A stretch of 64,000 nucleotides of DNA from Aquimarina spongiae (GCF_900141785.1 NZ_FQYP01000002.1:434001-498000); one strand, 5' to 3'; numbered from the stretch's first letter, positions 52,254-62,816 are shown. Numbers and translations are program-made. The notes: generated from the letters alone by a model not told the origin.

Positions 52254-54458
52254 CTAATTCGCTACATCACTAATAAATTTGATTCGGTATAAACGAAGTT
52301 CTTCATCGTCGTAGTCTCCATCAAATTCTTCGATAGCTAGGTCTATTTTATCATTCTCGGCTTCTAAGAAGTATTCATGAATTTCTTCCTGCTGATCTTC
52401 ATCCAGAATTTCATCAATCCAATAGGTGATATTCAATTTTGTACCACTATACACAATAGCTTCCATCTCCTTAATGAATTCTGGCATTTCCATACCCTTT
52501 GCAGATGCGATATCATCCAGAGGTAACTTGCGATCCACATTCTGAATTATATATAGTTTCAAACCACTATTGGCTCCCGTACTCTTTACTACAAAGTCAT
52601 CTGGACGAACAATTTCATTTTCTTCAACGTACTTGGCAATAAGGGCAACAAATTCCTTTCCATATTTTTTTGCCTTCCCTTCTCCTACTCCATGTACATT
52701 ACCTAATTCTTCTATAGAAACAGGATATTTTAATGCCATATCCTCTATAGAAGGATCCTGAAACACAACAAAAGGAGGTACTCCGAGCTTTTTGGCTACA
52801 CTCTTTCGCAGATCCTTTAACATACCTGCCAATTTCTCATCACTGCTTCCTTTTCCTCCTCCTTTGGCAGCTGTGATAATCGTATCATCTTTGGTTTCGT
52901 CGTAAATATGATCCTCGGTCATCATAAAACTTGAAGGTGACGTAATAAAGTCTTTTCCTTCTTTGGTCATTCGTATAATGCCATAGGTCTCTATATCCTT
53001 TTTTAGATATCCAGCAACCAATAATTGTCTGGTCAGCGCCATCCAATATTTATCTTCTTTGGCTTTACCACTACCAAAAAAATCTTGTTGGTGCGTCTTA
53101 TGAGAAATAATTAATGCGTTACTCTTACCGGTAAGTGTGTTTACCAAGTCCTTGGATTTATATATCTCTCCGGTTTTACTTACTACTTCTAAGAGTAGTC
53201 TGGCCTCATCCTTGGCTTCGTGTTTCTTTTTTGGATTACGAACATTATCATCCATATCCGCTCCTTCTCCATGTACTTCATCAAACTCTTCTCCAAAGTA
53301 GTGTAAAATGAATTTACGTCGCGATATAGAGGTTTCAGCAAACGCTACCACTTCCTGAAGCAGTGCATGACCTATTTCCTGCTCTGCAACTGGTTTACCG
53401 CTCATAAACTTCTCGAGTTTCTCAATATCTTTATAGGAGTAGTATGCCAGACAATGTCCTTCTCCGCCATCTCTACCAGCTCGGCCTGTTTCCTGATAGT
53501 AACTTTCGATACTTTTTGGAATATCGTGATGAATTACAAATCTCACATCCGGTTTATCAATTCCCATCCCGAAGGCAATAGTGGCTACCACAACATCCGC
53601 ATCTTCCATCAAAAACATATCCTGATGTTTTGCTCTAGTCTTGGCGTCTAGCCCTGCGTGATACGGAACTGCTTTAACTCCATTTACCTCTAATGTTTGT
53701 GCTAGCTCTTCAACTCGTTTTCGACTTAAGCAATATACAATACCACTTTTTCCCGAATTTTGTTTTACAAAACGAATGATATCGGCGTCTACATTTTTGG
53801 TCTTTGGACGGATTTCATAAAAAAGATTGGGACGGTTGAAAGAAGCTTTAAATGTCTGAGCATTGCCCATCCCTAAATTTTTAAGAATATCTTCCTGCAC
53901 TTTGGGAGTTGCTGTTGCCGTAAGGCCAATAATAGGAATATCCTCTCCGATCCTTTTTATAATATTTCGCAGATTTCTATATTCCGGCCGGAAATCATGC
54001 CCCCATTCACTAATACAATGGGCTTCATCTACCGCTAGGAAAGAAATTTCCTGGGATTTTAAAAAATCTACGTATTCTTCTTTGGTTAACGACTCTGGAG
54101 CGACATATAGTAGTTTTGTGACACCACTTTCGATATCTCCTTTTACCTTTTTTACCTCTGATTTATTCAACGATGAATTTAAGACATGGGCTATTCCTTC
54201 TTCTGCAGATATACTTCGGATAGCATCCACCTGATTTTTCATCAAGGCGATCAAGGGAGATACGACAATTGCCGTTCCTTTACACATCAATGCTGGGAGT
54301 TGGTAACATAGGGACTTCCCACCACCTGTAGGCATAATTACAAAAGTATTTTGCTTGTCAAGAATACTTTTTATTACCTTTTCTTGTAATCCTCTAAATT
54401 GACTAAAACCAAAATACTTCTTGAGGGCATCTTGTAAGTCAGTTTCATTCACACTCAT
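52254..54458 (-). CDS. recQ: ATP-dependent DNA helicase RecQ
   Basis: 734 residues: helicase motifs MPTGGGKSLCYQLPA, AVDEAHCISEWGHDFRPEYR, GLTATATPKVQ and the QETGRAGRDG block; an RQC/winged-helix region, an HRDC domain (about 535-620, RKSVAKKLGVPPFVVFQDPS) and a C-terminal extension common in Bacteroidota. Unwinds 3'-5' in recombination repair. Divergent from kpsF. Confidence 0.95.
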   Translation of the reverse strand: MSVNETDLQDALKKYFGFSQFRGLQEKVIKSILDKQNTFVIMPTGGGKSLCYQLPALMCKGTAIVVSPLIALMKNQVDAIRSISAEEGIAHVLNSSLNKSEVKKVKGDIESGVTKLLYVAPESLTKEEYVDFLKSQEISFLAVDEAHCISEWGHDFRPEYRNLRNIIKRIGEDIPIIGLTATATPKVQEDILKNLGMGNAQTFKASFNRPNLFYEIRPKTKNVDADIIRFVKQNSGKSGIVYCLSRKRVEELAQTLEVNGVKAVPYHAGLDAKTRAKHQDMFLMEDADVVVATIAFGMGIDKPDVRFVIHHDIPKSIESYYQETGRAGRDGGEGHCLAYYSYKDIEKLEKFMSGKPVAEQEIGHALLQEVVAFAETSISRRKFILHYFGEEFDEVHGEGADMDDNVRNPKKKHEAKDEARLLLEVVSKTGEIYKSKDLVNTLTGKSNALIISHKTHQQDFFGSGKAKEDKYWMALTRQLLVAGYLKKDIETYGIIRMTKEGKDFITSPSSFMMTEDHIYDETKDDTIITAAKGGGKGSSDEKLAGMLKDLRKSVAKKLGVPPFVVFQDPSIEDMALKYPVSIEELGNVHGVGEGKAKKYGKEFVALIAKYVEENEIVRPDDFVVKSTGANSGLKLYIIQNVDRKLPLDDIASAKGMEMPEFIKEMEAIVYSGTKLNITYWIDEILDEDQQEEIHEYFLEAENDKIDLAIEEFDGDYDDEELRLYRIKFISDVAN

Positions 54459-54636
54459 TAAATCCTTAAACTTTTATAAACCAATTAAATAAAGATTTCA
54501 CTAACACTAAAATCTATCTCCCCAATAACAGATTTAAGTGGATAATTTCAATTACAGTATTAAACTGTCAAATATAAGGAAATCATAAATTATAATCCTT
54601 TTTTTTGACAGTATTTAAAATTAATAAGGTATTACA

Positions 54637-54644
54637 TACCTTTG
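54637..54644 (+). promoter_or_regulatory. kpsF -7 promoter element
   Basis: TACCTTTG matches TAnnTTTG and lies 54 bases before the TTG start of kpsF; no TTG -33 at the normal spacing. Confidence 0.4.
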
Positions 54645-54697
54645 CGTAAATTAAAGATAATAAATTCTTTATTGATAACATGCAAATTTTTTAAATT

Positions 54698-55663
54698 TTG
54701 AATACCCAAGACACCATAATTTCTTATGCTAAAAAAACCATAGCAGAAGAAGCACAAGCAATAGCTTATTTAGAGGAATTAATCGACGAAGAATTCGCAA
54801 AAGCTGTAGAAACTATACAAAACTCAAAAGGTAGAGTGATCATAACGGGTATTGGCAAAAGCGCCATTATAGCGACCAAAATTGTCGCTACGATGAACTC
54901 TACGGGTACTCCAGCGGTATTCATGCATGCGGCAGATGCTATACATGGAGATTTGGGAAATATCCTAAAAGACGATGTTGTAATTTGTATTTCCAAAAGT
55001 GGAAATACACCAGAAATAAAAGTGCTTGTCCCGCTGATCAAGAACTTCAAAAATCCGTTAATCGGTATCACTGCAAATAAAAATTCATTCTTAGGACAGG
55101 AAGCCGACTTTATACTGCACGCCTATGTAGATAAAGAAGCTTGTCCTAATAACCTAGCTCCTACTACAAGTACTACAGCCCAGTTAGTAATGGGAGACGC
55201 CTTGGCAGTATGCCTATTGCACTTGCAAGGTTTTTCGAGTAGAGATTTTGCAAAATACCATCCGGGAGGAGCATTAGGAAAGAAATTATACTTGAGAGTA
55301 AGTGACATTACCTCAGGAAACGAAAAACCTCAAGTTTCTCCAGACTCAAACATTAATGAAGTCATTGTAGAAATGACTGAAAAACGGCTGGGAGTCACAG
55401 CGGTTGTTGATCAGGAAAAGATTATTGGTATCATTACGGATGGTGACCTTCGGAGAATGTTGACGACCAACACTTCTTTTGATGGTCTTACGGCAAAAGA
55501 TATCATGTCTCCTAATCCTAAAACAATAACAAATACTGCTATGGCAGTTGATGCTCTCGAAGTATTGGAGGAAAATTCCATTTCACAATTATTGGCCGCA
55601 GAAGAAGGTAAATATAGCGGTGTAGTCCATATTCACGATTTAATGCGAGAAGGAATTTTATAA
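54698..55663 (+). CDS. kpsF: Arabinose-5-phosphate isomerase (KpsF/GutQ), TTG start
   Basis: Interconverts D-ribulose-5-P and D-arabinose-5-P for KDO synthesis. SIS domain (about 35-180): RVIITGIGKSAIIATKIVAT, HGDLGNI, SKSGNTPEIKVL; then two CBS domains (about 205-321) ending in VVHIHDLMREGIL. The start is TTG at 54698: an in-frame stop lies two codons upstream and homologues begin at this residue. Leads the kpsF-tatC-AhpD-like row. Confidence 0.95.
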   Translation: MNTQDTIISYAKKTIAEEAQAIAYLEELIDEEFAKAVETIQNSKGRVIITGIGKSAIIATKIVATMNSTGTPAVFMHAADAIHGDLGNILKDDVVICISKSGNTPEIKVLVPLIKNFKNPLIGITANKNSFLGQEADFILHAYVDKEACPNNLAPTTSTTAQLVMGDALAVCLLHLQGFSSRDFAKYHPGGALGKKLYLRVSDITSGNEKPQVSPDSNINEVIVEMTEKRLGVTAVVDQEKIIGIITDGDLRRMLTTNTSFDGLTAKDIMSPNPKTITNTAMAVDALEVLEENSISQLLAAEEGKYSGVVHIHDLMREGIL

Positions 55664-56496
55664 TGGCAACAGATACACAAAAAAATCCACAATCCATGTC
55701 TTTTCTGGATCATCTAGAAGAGCTTCGTTGGCATCTAATAAGGGCAACAATGGCGGTTTTGATAGCAGCTATTATTGCATTTGTAGCTAAGGAATTCATT
55801 TTCGACGTTCTTATTTTTGGTCCTAAGAAACCAGATTTCCCCACCTACAAAGGACTTTGTAATCTGTCTAAGTTGTTAGGCTTGGATGATAGTCTTTGTT
55901 TTAAAGAATTACCATTTAGCGTTCAAAGTAGAAAAGTAGCCGGGCAATTTTCTGTTCATATCTGGACCTCCATTACTGCTGGTTTCATTATAGCTTTTCC
56001 TTATGTTCTGTATGAATTTTGGAAATTTATCGCTCCGGCGCTGTATGATAATGAGAAGAAATATTCAAAAGGATTTATCATCATTTGTTCATGGCTATTC
56101 TTTCTTGGAGTTCTTTTTGGGTATTACGTAATCACCCCTCTATCCATTAACTTTTTAGGAGGCTATCAAGTAAGTGCCGAGGTTTTGAACGAGTTTGATA
56201 TTGATAGCTATATTGCTTTAGTGAGAGCTTCTGTAATCGCCTGTGGATTGATCTTTGAGTTACCTGTAATCATGTTCTTTTTGACCAAAGTAGGTCTGGT
56301 TACTCCCGAATTTTTAAGGAAGTACAGAAAATTTGCATTAGTTATCGTACTGATCTTATCCGCCGTAATTACTCCCCCTGATATTGCAAGTCAGGTGATC
56401 GTAGCGATTCCGATTATCATATTATACGAGGTAAGTATCGTTATCTCAAAAATTGTTATCAAAAAAGAAAAACAAAAACTTCAAAAACAATCCTAA
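55663..56496 (+). CDS. tatC: Twin-arginine translocase subunit TatC
   Basis: 277 residues with six membrane helices and the signature SFLDHLEELRWHLIRA, plus FIIAFPYVLYEFWKFIAPAL and the closing P-rich ITPPDIASQVIVAIPIIIL. Core receptor of the Tat pathway. Starts in an overlap with the kpsF stop (55663) and ends in an overlap with the next start, indicating an operon. Confidence 0.96.
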   Translation: MATDTQKNPQSMSFLDHLEELRWHLIRATMAVLIAAIIAFVAKEFIFDVLIFGPKKPDFPTYKGLCNLSKLLGLDDSLCFKELPFSVQSRKVAGQFSVHIWTSITAGFIIAFPYVLYEFWKFIAPALYDNEKKYSKGFIIICSWLFFLGVLFGYYVITPLSINFLGGYQVSAEVLNEFDIDSYIALVRASVIACGLIFELPVIMFFLTKVGLVTPEFLRKYRKFALVIVLILSAVITPPDIASQVIVAIPIIILYEVSIVISKIVIKKEKQKLQKQS

Positions 56497-56843
56497 TGAG
56501 CAACATAGTTGACGAATTTAACGCTTACAGAGAGAAAATGAATTCTCGTATCCTGGAGGATAATAACAAAGTGATAAAGAGAATATTCAATCTAGACACC
56601 AATGCTTATATGGAAGGAGCATTGTCTGTAAAAACTAAAGAATTGTTGGGTCTTGTTGCTTCTGCAGTATTACGTTGTGACGATTGTGTTCGTTATCATT
56701 TGGAAACCTGCCATAAAGAAGGTCTTTCTAAAGAAGAAGTAGCAGAAGCCTTGAGTATTGCCACACTAGTAGGTGGTACTATCGTTATTCCTCATTTACG
56801 AAGAGCTTATGAATTTTGGGATGCATTAGAAGCTCAGAAATAA
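56496..56843 (+). CDS. Carboxymuconolactone decarboxylase/AhpD-like protein
   Basis: 115 residues with the AhpD-like catalytic pair VLRCDDCVRYHLETC (CxxC) and a helical fold (KTKELLGLVASAVL). Likely an alkylhydroperoxidase-type or gamma-carboxymuconolactone-fold enzyme. In operon with tatC; the functional link is not evident. Confidence 0.9.
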   Translation: MSNIVDEFNAYREKMNSRILEDNNKVIKRIFNLDTNAYMEGALSVKTKELLGLVASAVLRCDDCVRYHLETCHKEGLSKEEVAEALSIATLVGGTIVIPHLRRAYEFWDALEAQK

Positions 56844-56925
56844 CAAATACTTGTTGTTTGAAAGAATAATGTAAATTTACAGGCCATTTGTAGCAACACC
56901 CCAAAACTAAAGAAGTCATTCTATT

Positions 56926-57672
56926 ATGAAACTGAAAGCAGATAACTTAGTAAAATCATATAAAGGAAGAAAAGTAGTAAAAGGAATTTCTCTTGAAGTA
57001 AATCAAGGTGAAATTGTTGGATTACTTGGTCCAAATGGAGCAGGTAAAACCACCTCTTTCTATATGATTGTGGGCTTGGTGAAGCCAAATGGAGGAAAAA
57101 TAACATTAGACAATACCGATATCACCAAATTCCCTATGTATAAACGTGCTCAGAACGGAATTGGATATCTGGCTCAGGAAGCTTCGGTTTTTAGAAAATT
57201 GAGTATCGAAGATAATATCCTAAGTGTTTTACAACTGACCAAACTTTCCAAAAAAGAACAGCTCGATAAAATGGAAGCTCTTATTGAAGAGTTTGGTTTA
57301 GGTCATATACGTAAAAACCGAGGAGACTTACTAAGTGGTGGGGAAAGACGTAGAACTGAAATCGCTAGAGCTCTAGCTACAGACCCTAATTTTATTCTTC
57401 TTGACGAACCTTTTGCAGGTGTAGATCCTGTTGCTGTTGAAGATATTCAACGTATCGTAGCACAATTAAAGGATAAGAACATCGGCATCCTGATCACGGA
57501 CCATAACGTACAGGAAACTTTGGCGATCACAGATAGAACCTATTTGATGTTTGAAGGAAGTATTCTAAAAGCAGGAATCCCTGAAGAATTGGCAGAAGAC
57601 GAAATGGTACGAAAAGTATATCTTGGTCAAAATTTCGAATTGAGAAAAAAGAAACTGGACTTCAACAATTAG
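56926..57672 (+). CDS. lptB: LPS export ABC ATPase
   Basis: 248 residues: [20 protein letters not shown] (Walker A), signature [16 protein letters not shown], Walker [19 protein letters not shown], and the LptB-specific tail [20 protein letters not shown] region [17 protein letters not shown]. Drives lipopolysaccharide transport from the inner membrane. Adjacent genes kpsF and lnt also serve the envelope. Confidence 0.95.
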   Translation: MKLKADNLVKSYKGRKVVKGISLEVNQGEIVGLLGPNGAGKTTSFYMIVGLVKPNGGKITLDNTDITKFPMYKRAQNGIGYLAQEASVFRKLSIEDNILSVLQLTKLSKKEQLDKMEALIEEFGLGHIRKNRGDLLSGGERRRTEIARALATDPNFILLDEPFAGVDPVAVEDIQRIVAQLKDKNIGILITDHNVQETLAITDRTYLMFEGSILKAGIPEELAEDEMVRKVYLGQNFELRKKKLDFNN

Positions 57673-57691
57673 TTTTCCTTTTCAGCAAAGG

Positions 57692-58441
57692 TTATTTATC
57701 CTTGAACACTAAGGACAAAAGGATATACATCAAGATCACCAAAGGAATGGCAACAAATTGAAGTACCGCTATCAAAATAATCGTTAATATCAGAAAAATA
57801 TATCGGGTTACATTCTCTTTTAAGCCCCAAGTCTTAAACTTCAACGAAAACAAACGAATTTCTGCGTTTAGCAAATAACAGCTTAATATAGTAACCCCTA
57901 TCAAAAACCATATATTTAATATGATTTCTGAAATCCAAAGTTGTTGTTGAAACTTAAGAATAAGTGGTAAACTTATAATCAGTAAGGTATTTGCAGGAGT
58001 GGGTAACCCAATAAAAGAAGTAGTTTGACGCGTATCTATATTAAATTTGGCCAAACGATAAGCAGAAGCCAAGGTGACCAACAACCCTAGCAAGGATAGA
58101 TATGAAATACCTATCTCTTTAAAAGTTTCATTCGACCCCCAAGAATCCGTAACATCATGAAATGGAGCCCCTACCACTTGAGATAACAAGTGATACATTA
58201 CAATTCCAGGAACCAAGCCACTAGTCACCATATCTGCCAAAGAATCTAATTGTAGTCCCAAATCACTTTGTACATTTAGCACCCTTGCCGCTAACCCATC
58301 AAAAAAATCGAATCCGATACCCAAAACAGCAAACAAAGCTGCATACTCTAATTTTCCGTTGACAGCAAAAACTACCGCAATACAACCACAAAAAAGGTTC
58401 AATAAAGTAATACAATTGGGGATGTGCTTTTTTATTTGCAT
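57692..58441 (-). CDS. pssA: CDP-diacylglycerol-serine O-phosphatidyltransferase
   Basis: 249 residues with the CDP-alcohol motif: GFDFFDGLAARVLNVQSDLG then QLDSLADMVTSGLVPGI (DGxxAR...G...D...D). Eight hydrophobic stretches. Makes phosphatidylserine for phosphatidylethanolamine synthesis. Convergent with lptB, divergent from lnt. Confidence 0.95.
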   Translation of the reverse strand: MQIKKHIPNCITLLNLFCGCIAVVFAVNGKLEYAALFAVLGIGFDFFDGLAARVLNVQSDLGLQLDSLADMVTSGLVPGIVMYHLLSQVVGAPFHDVTDSWGSNETFKEIGISYLSLLGLLVTLASAYRLAKFNIDTRQTTSFIGLPTPANTLLIISLPLILKFQQQLWISEIILNIWFLIGVTILSCYLLNAEIRLFSLKFKTWGLKENVTRYIFLILTIILIAVLQFVAIPLVILMYILLSLVFKDK

Positions 58442-58598
58442 GAATTTTGGATTTGGTGTAAAAATAACAAACTATTTTATCTATACACCAAGAATGAACC
58501 CATGAAGTAAGCTTAACAAAAAAGAAGTATTCTATTTTCTTATTTGTAACGAAATAAGTTTATTTTCGTTATCATATATTATCGTGTATTCTTCTTTT

Positions 58599-60182
58599 AT
58601 GAAAAACGTTGTATTTGCTATTCTTACTGGATTACTTTTGGCGATAAGTTGGCCAACTTATGGGTTTCCTCTTTTTTTATTTTTCGGCTTTGTCCCACTG
58701 CTAGTCACAGAATATCAAATCAGAAATAGTAAACGAAGTGCATTAAAGGTATTGGGCTTATCCTACCTTGCCTTTTTTACATGGAACATGATAACCACAT
58801 GGTGGATTTACAACTCTTCAGCATTTGGGATGTGGGTAGCAGAATTGGTAAATAGTCTTTTGATGTCTTTGGTGTTTCTACTATATCATATCGTAGCAAA
58901 AAGAACAAAGTTTTCGATCTCTGCGGTATTTTTAGCCAGCATATGGATGGGATTTGAATACTTTCACCTACAATGGCAGGTTTCTTGGCCTTGGCTCAAC
59001 CTAGGTAATGGATTCGCAGGTTTCACTTCGTGGATACAATGGTATGAGTATACTGGCACCTTTGGAGGTACCCTTTGGGTATGGATTGTAAATCTGAGTG
59101 TTTTCAAAACCATATTACTTTTTCAAGAACACAAAGACAAACAAATACTGTATCGATCAGCTCTAAAAAATGGTTTGATTATTCTTATCCCCATCATCAT
59201 ATCGGTTGTTATTCTTAAGACTTATGAAGAAAAAGGGAAAGAAATCGAAGTGGTATTGCTACAACCCAACATCAATCCTTACACTGAAAAATACAACACT
59301 TCTGATCAGCGAATCAGTGATCTACTTACTTCGCTTACCACTTCAGAAATAACCGAAAACACTCGTTTTATTATAGCTCCGGAAACCGTTTTTGCGGATA
59401 GCAAACGATTAACTAATTTCCCAAGTTCTATCGCCAAAAAAACAGGTGTAGATATTCTAAAATTGTATCCAAACGCCCACTTTCTATCAGGAGTGTCTTT
59501 GGTAGATGTCTTTAACGATCCTTCCCGGATCAGACCTCAAACCAATATTTATAAAGAAAATATATTCTATGATGATTACAACTCTGCTTTCTTTGTACGC
59601 CCGGATCAATCCCATGAGTTATATCATAAGAGCAAACTAGTAGTCGGGGTAGAGAATTTCCCATATCAGAGCGTCTTAAAACCTATTCTTGGTGATGTGA
59701 TGATAGACCTGGGAGGTACCGTTGCCAAAAAAACAACCCAAGATGATCGTGAAGTGTTTTATACCAAAGATAGTATTGGGGTGGGAACCATGATTTGTTA
59801 TGAAAGCATCTATGGTGAATTTGCTACAGGATATGTAAGAAACGGAGCAGATTTCCTATCCATAATTACCAATGATGCCTGGTGGGGAAATACTCAGGGA
59901 CATCGACAACATTTATCCTATGCACGACTGCGAGCTATAGAAACCAGAAGAAGTATTGCACGTAGTGCAAATACAGGAATTTCTGCAATCATAGATCAAA
60001 CTGGCAATATGATCACTTCTTTAGGATATGAAAAACAAGGAGCTTTGCGTGGTACTTTAAAAACAAATGATAAGATTACCTTTTATGTAAGAGCCGGAAA
60101 TTACCTAGCACGTACTGGTATTTTTCTAGCCGTGTTTATATTTCTATTTTCAATCACTCGCAGAAGAAAAAAAATCGGGTAA
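58599..60182 (+). CDS. lnt: Apolipoprotein N-acyltransferase
   Basis: Adds the third acyl chain to lipoproteins in the inner membrane. N-terminal six-helix region and a nitrilase-type domain with the triad Glu262 (APETVFADS), Lys346 (HKSKLVVGVENFPY) and Cys400 (MICYESIYGEF). The ATG at 58599 (MKNVVFAILTGLLLAISWPT) is taken over an in-frame GTG at 58584. About 527 residues. Supports the many lipoproteins encoded in this window. Confidence 0.95.
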   Translation: MKNVVFAILTGLLLAISWPTYGFPLFLFFGFVPLLVTEYQIRNSKRSALKVLGLSYLAFFTWNMITTWWIYNSSAFGMWVAELVNSLLMSLVFLLYHIVAKRTKFSISAVFLASIWMGFEYFHLQWQVSWPWLNLGNGFAGFTSWIQWYEYTGTFGGTLWVWIVNLSVFKTILLFQEHKDKQILYRSALKNGLIILIPIIISVVILKTYEEKGKEIEVVLLQPNINPYTEKYNTSDQRISDLLTSLTTSEITENTRFIIAPETVFADSKRLTNFPSSIAKKTGVDILKLYPNAHFLSGVSLVDVFNDPSRIRPQTNIYKENIFYDDYNSAFFVRPDQSHELYHKSKLVVGVENFPYQSVLKPILGDVMIDLGGTVAKKTTQDDREVFYTKDSIGVGTMICYESIYGEFATGYVRNGADFLSIITNDAWWGNTQGHRQHLSYARLRAIETRRSIARSANTGISAIIDQTGNMITSLGYEKQGALRGTLKTNDKITFYVRAGNYLARTGIFLAVFIFLFSITRRRKKIG

Positions 60183-60264
60183 CGATCTAGCCTGTTTTTC
60201 TTTACTAACTAATGATTTTGTTCCTGATCAACTTTGTACCTTTGTCCCTTAATAAAAAGTGACT

Positions 60265-62133
60265 GTGAATTACGTATCGGTAGAACATATAGCCAAAGCC
60301 TTTGGAGAACGTGTACTTTTCAAAGACATTTCTTTTGGAATTAATGAAGGGCAAAAAATAGGTTTTGTTGCAAAAAACGGAACAGGAAAAACCTCTTTAC
60401 TCAATATCATCACCAAAGTTGAACAACCCGATGAAGGGCAAGTAGTGTATCGAAAAAACCTTAAAGTTGCTTTTTTACCTCAAGAACCGAATCTGGATCC
60501 CAGTTTAACCATCGAGCAAACCATTTTTGCGTCAGACAATGAAACGTTACAAGTTATAAGTAATTACGAAAAAGCCTTACTCAATCCCGATGATGCCGAA
60601 GCCTATCAAAAAGCTTTTGAACAGATGGACGCCATTAATGCCTGGGATTTTGAAACACAATACAAACAAATTCTTTTTAAACTCAAATTAGAGCACCTCG
60701 ATAAAAAAGTTAGTGATCTATCTGGTGGGCAAAAAAAACGACTCGCCCTGGCTAATATTTTATTGAGCAAACCGGAACTATTGTATCTCGATGAACCTAC
60801 CAACCACCTGGACTTAGAAATGATTGAGTGGTTGGAAGAGTACTTTGCCAAAGAAAATTTTACGCTTTTTATGGTGACACACGATCGTTATTTTCTGGAA
60901 AACGTATGTAATGAAATTGTAGAATTAGAAGGTGGAAAATTGTATAGCTACAAGGGTAATTATGCGTACTACCTCAACAACAAAGAAGCCCGTATTACCA
61001 ATGAGCAAATTGCTACCGAAAAAGCCAAACAACTCTATAAAAAGGAGTTAGAATGGATGCGGCGCCAACCCAAGGCTCGAACTACCAAGTCTAAATCAAG
61101 AATTGATGATTTCTTTGAAATCAAGGAACGAGCTCATAAACGCCGTAACGAACACCAAATACAACTCGAAATCAATATGGAACGCCTGGGAAGCAAAATC
61201 CTGGAAATCCATAAGGTTTCAAAGAAATTTGACAATCTTACCTTGCTTGATCAATTTGAGTACGTTTTCAAAAAAGGAGAACGTATCGGAATTATCGGAA
61301 AAAATGGTACCGGTAAATCCACTTTCCTAAACTTGATCACCGGGTCCCTTGCTCCTGATCAAGGGAAAATTGTGATCGGTGACACGGTGAAATTTGGATA
61401 CTACACCCAAAAGGGAATCACTATAAAAGAAGGTCAAAAAGTAATCGAAGTGATTCGGGAGTTTGGAGATTATATCCCTTTAAAAAAAGGTAGACAAATT
61501 TCAGCACAACAGCTACTTGAACGTTTTTTATTCGACAGAAAAAAACAATATGATTTTGTGGAAAAACTAAGTGGTGGAGAGCGAAAACGACTCTATTTAT
61601 GTACCGTTTTGATTCAAAATCCTAATTTTTTAATTCTTGATGAACCTACCAACGATCTGGATATTGTAACGCTTAACGTTCTGGAAAATTTCTTATTAGA
61701 TTTTCCTGGTTGCCTACTAGTTGTTTCTCACGACCGATATTTTATGGATAAAATCGTGGATCATCTTTTTGTATTTAGAGGAAACGGAGTTATTCAAGAT
61801 TTCCCAGGAAATTACACGGATTACAGGGTATATGAAAGCAGTAGTACTCCTCAGAATACTACCACAGAAACTTCCGAAGCCAAAACCAAAAAAACTTGGA
61901 AAAAAGATTCAAAAGCTGGGTTATCCTACAACGAACAGAAAGAGTTTAATCGTATCGAACGAGATTTGAAGAAATTAGAATTACAAAAGAAGGAAATTGA
62001 AGCCTTATTTGCTGAAGGAACTCTGGAAGGTGATGATATCAATAAGCAGTCCCAAAAGCTTCAAACCATCATTAGCGAGATTGAGGAAAATGAAATGAGA
62101 TGGTTCGAACTTTCAGAAAAAATGGAACAGTAA
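60265..62133 (+). CDS. ABC-F family ATPase (GTG start)
   Basis: About 622 residues, no membrane domain. Two ATPase cassettes: GFVAKNGTGKTSLLNI and LSGGQKKRLALANILL, then GIIGKNGTGKSTFLNLI and LSGGERKRLYLCTVL, with the ABC-F linker WMRRQPKARTTKSKSRI between. C-terminal coiled coil (about 575-622). ABC-F proteins act on the ribosome. The GTG at 60265 (NYVSVEHIAKAFGERVLF) is preferred over a GTG at 60259 because family members begin at this residue. Confidence 0.93.
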   Translation: MNYVSVEHIAKAFGERVLFKDISFGINEGQKIGFVAKNGTGKTSLLNIITKVEQPDEGQVVYRKNLKVAFLPQEPNLDPSLTIEQTIFASDNETLQVISNYEKALLNPDDAEAYQKAFEQMDAINAWDFETQYKQILFKLKLEHLDKKVSDLSGGQKKRLALANILLSKPELLYLDEPTNHLDLEMIEWLEEYFAKENFTLFMVTHDRYFLENVCNEIVELEGGKLYSYKGNYAYYLNNKEARITNEQIATEKAKQLYKKELEWMRRQPKARTTKSKSRIDDFFEIKERAHKRRNEHQIQLEINMERLGSKILEIHKVSKKFDNLTLLDQFEYVFKKGERIGIIGKNGTGKSTFLNLITGSLAPDQGKIVIGDTVKFGYYTQKGITIKEGQKVIEVIREFGDYIPLKKGRQISAQQLLERFLFDRKKQYDFVEKLSGGERKRLYLCTVLIQNPNFLILDEPTNDLDIVTLNVLENFLLDFPGCLLVVSHDRYFMDKIVDHLFVFRGNGVIQDFPGNYTDYRVYESSSTPQNTTTETSEAKTKKTWKKDSKAGLSYNEQKEFNRIERDLKKLELQKKEIEALFAEGTLEGDDINKQSQKLQTIISEIEENEMRWFELSEKMEQ

Positions 62134-62170
62134 TCCCATCGATCCACAAAGCTATATTCTATTTGGAAGT

Positions 62171-62749
62171 ATGTTTTTCAAAATCAAATCGTATCTACAA
62201 TTTCTTTTTAAGTCGACCAATCAACATGGGGTCCACTCCCCGTTTGTATACCAATTGGTAACAAAGTGTTTTTACAATAAGAAAAAGCTTGAAGTTTATG
62301 ACACTATTAAAACATGGAACCTGCGAGATGAAGAAAACAGCGCTTTCAAGCTAAAAACGCTCAAATTACTATTTCGCCTACCAACTTACTTAAACTACCA
62401 GAACATTTTTCTTTCCAAGGGTACTCCAAAGATTATTTCACAAATATGGTCCTCTCAGAACGAACTTGATAATACTTCAAAAATCGATACCCATCCAACC
62501 TATGATCTTATCTACATCGATTTACATAAGGACATCCTTTCTGTGGCCGAAGTTATCGAGTTTTTCTCGTATACGCACAATGATAGTTTGGTATTACTGC
62601 GTGGTATACATAATTCCTCAGAGCACCTTTTGTTATGGGATACTCTAAAACAACATCCTCAGGTTCAGGTAACGATCGACACCTTTTATTTAGGGTTTGT
62701 TTTTTTCAGAAAAGAACAGGCAAAAGAACATTTTACAATTAGGTTGTAA
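62171..62749 (+). CDS. Degenerate methyltransferase-like protein
   Basis: 192 residues. The ends match flavobacterial class I SAM methyltransferase-like proteins: the opening NQHGVHSPFVYQLVTKCFYN and the closing TFYLGFVFFRKEQAKEHFTI. The middle lacks a glycine-rich SAM loop (E/D-x-G-x-G) and is shorter than the usual ~230-250 residues: KLLFRLPTYLNYQNIFLSKG goes to PTYDLIYIDLHKDILSVAEV. It is therefore probably not an active methyltransferase. No frameshift is needed, so it may have a new role. Confidence 0.65.
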   Translation: MFFKIKSYLQFLFKSTNQHGVHSPFVYQLVTKCFYNKKKLEVYDTIKTWNLRDEENSAFKLKTLKLLFRLPTYLNYQNIFLSKGTPKIISQIWSSQNELDNTSKIDTHPTYDLIYIDLHKDILSVAEVIEFFSYTHNDSLVLLRGIHNSSEHLLLWDTLKQHPQVQVTIDTFYLGFVFFRKEQAKEHFTIRL

Positions 62750-62816
62750 CAACTTTTCAGTTCGTGCGTCAAATAGCTGAATATTGTATCTTACACAAAA
62801 TTCTAGAGGTCATTAT

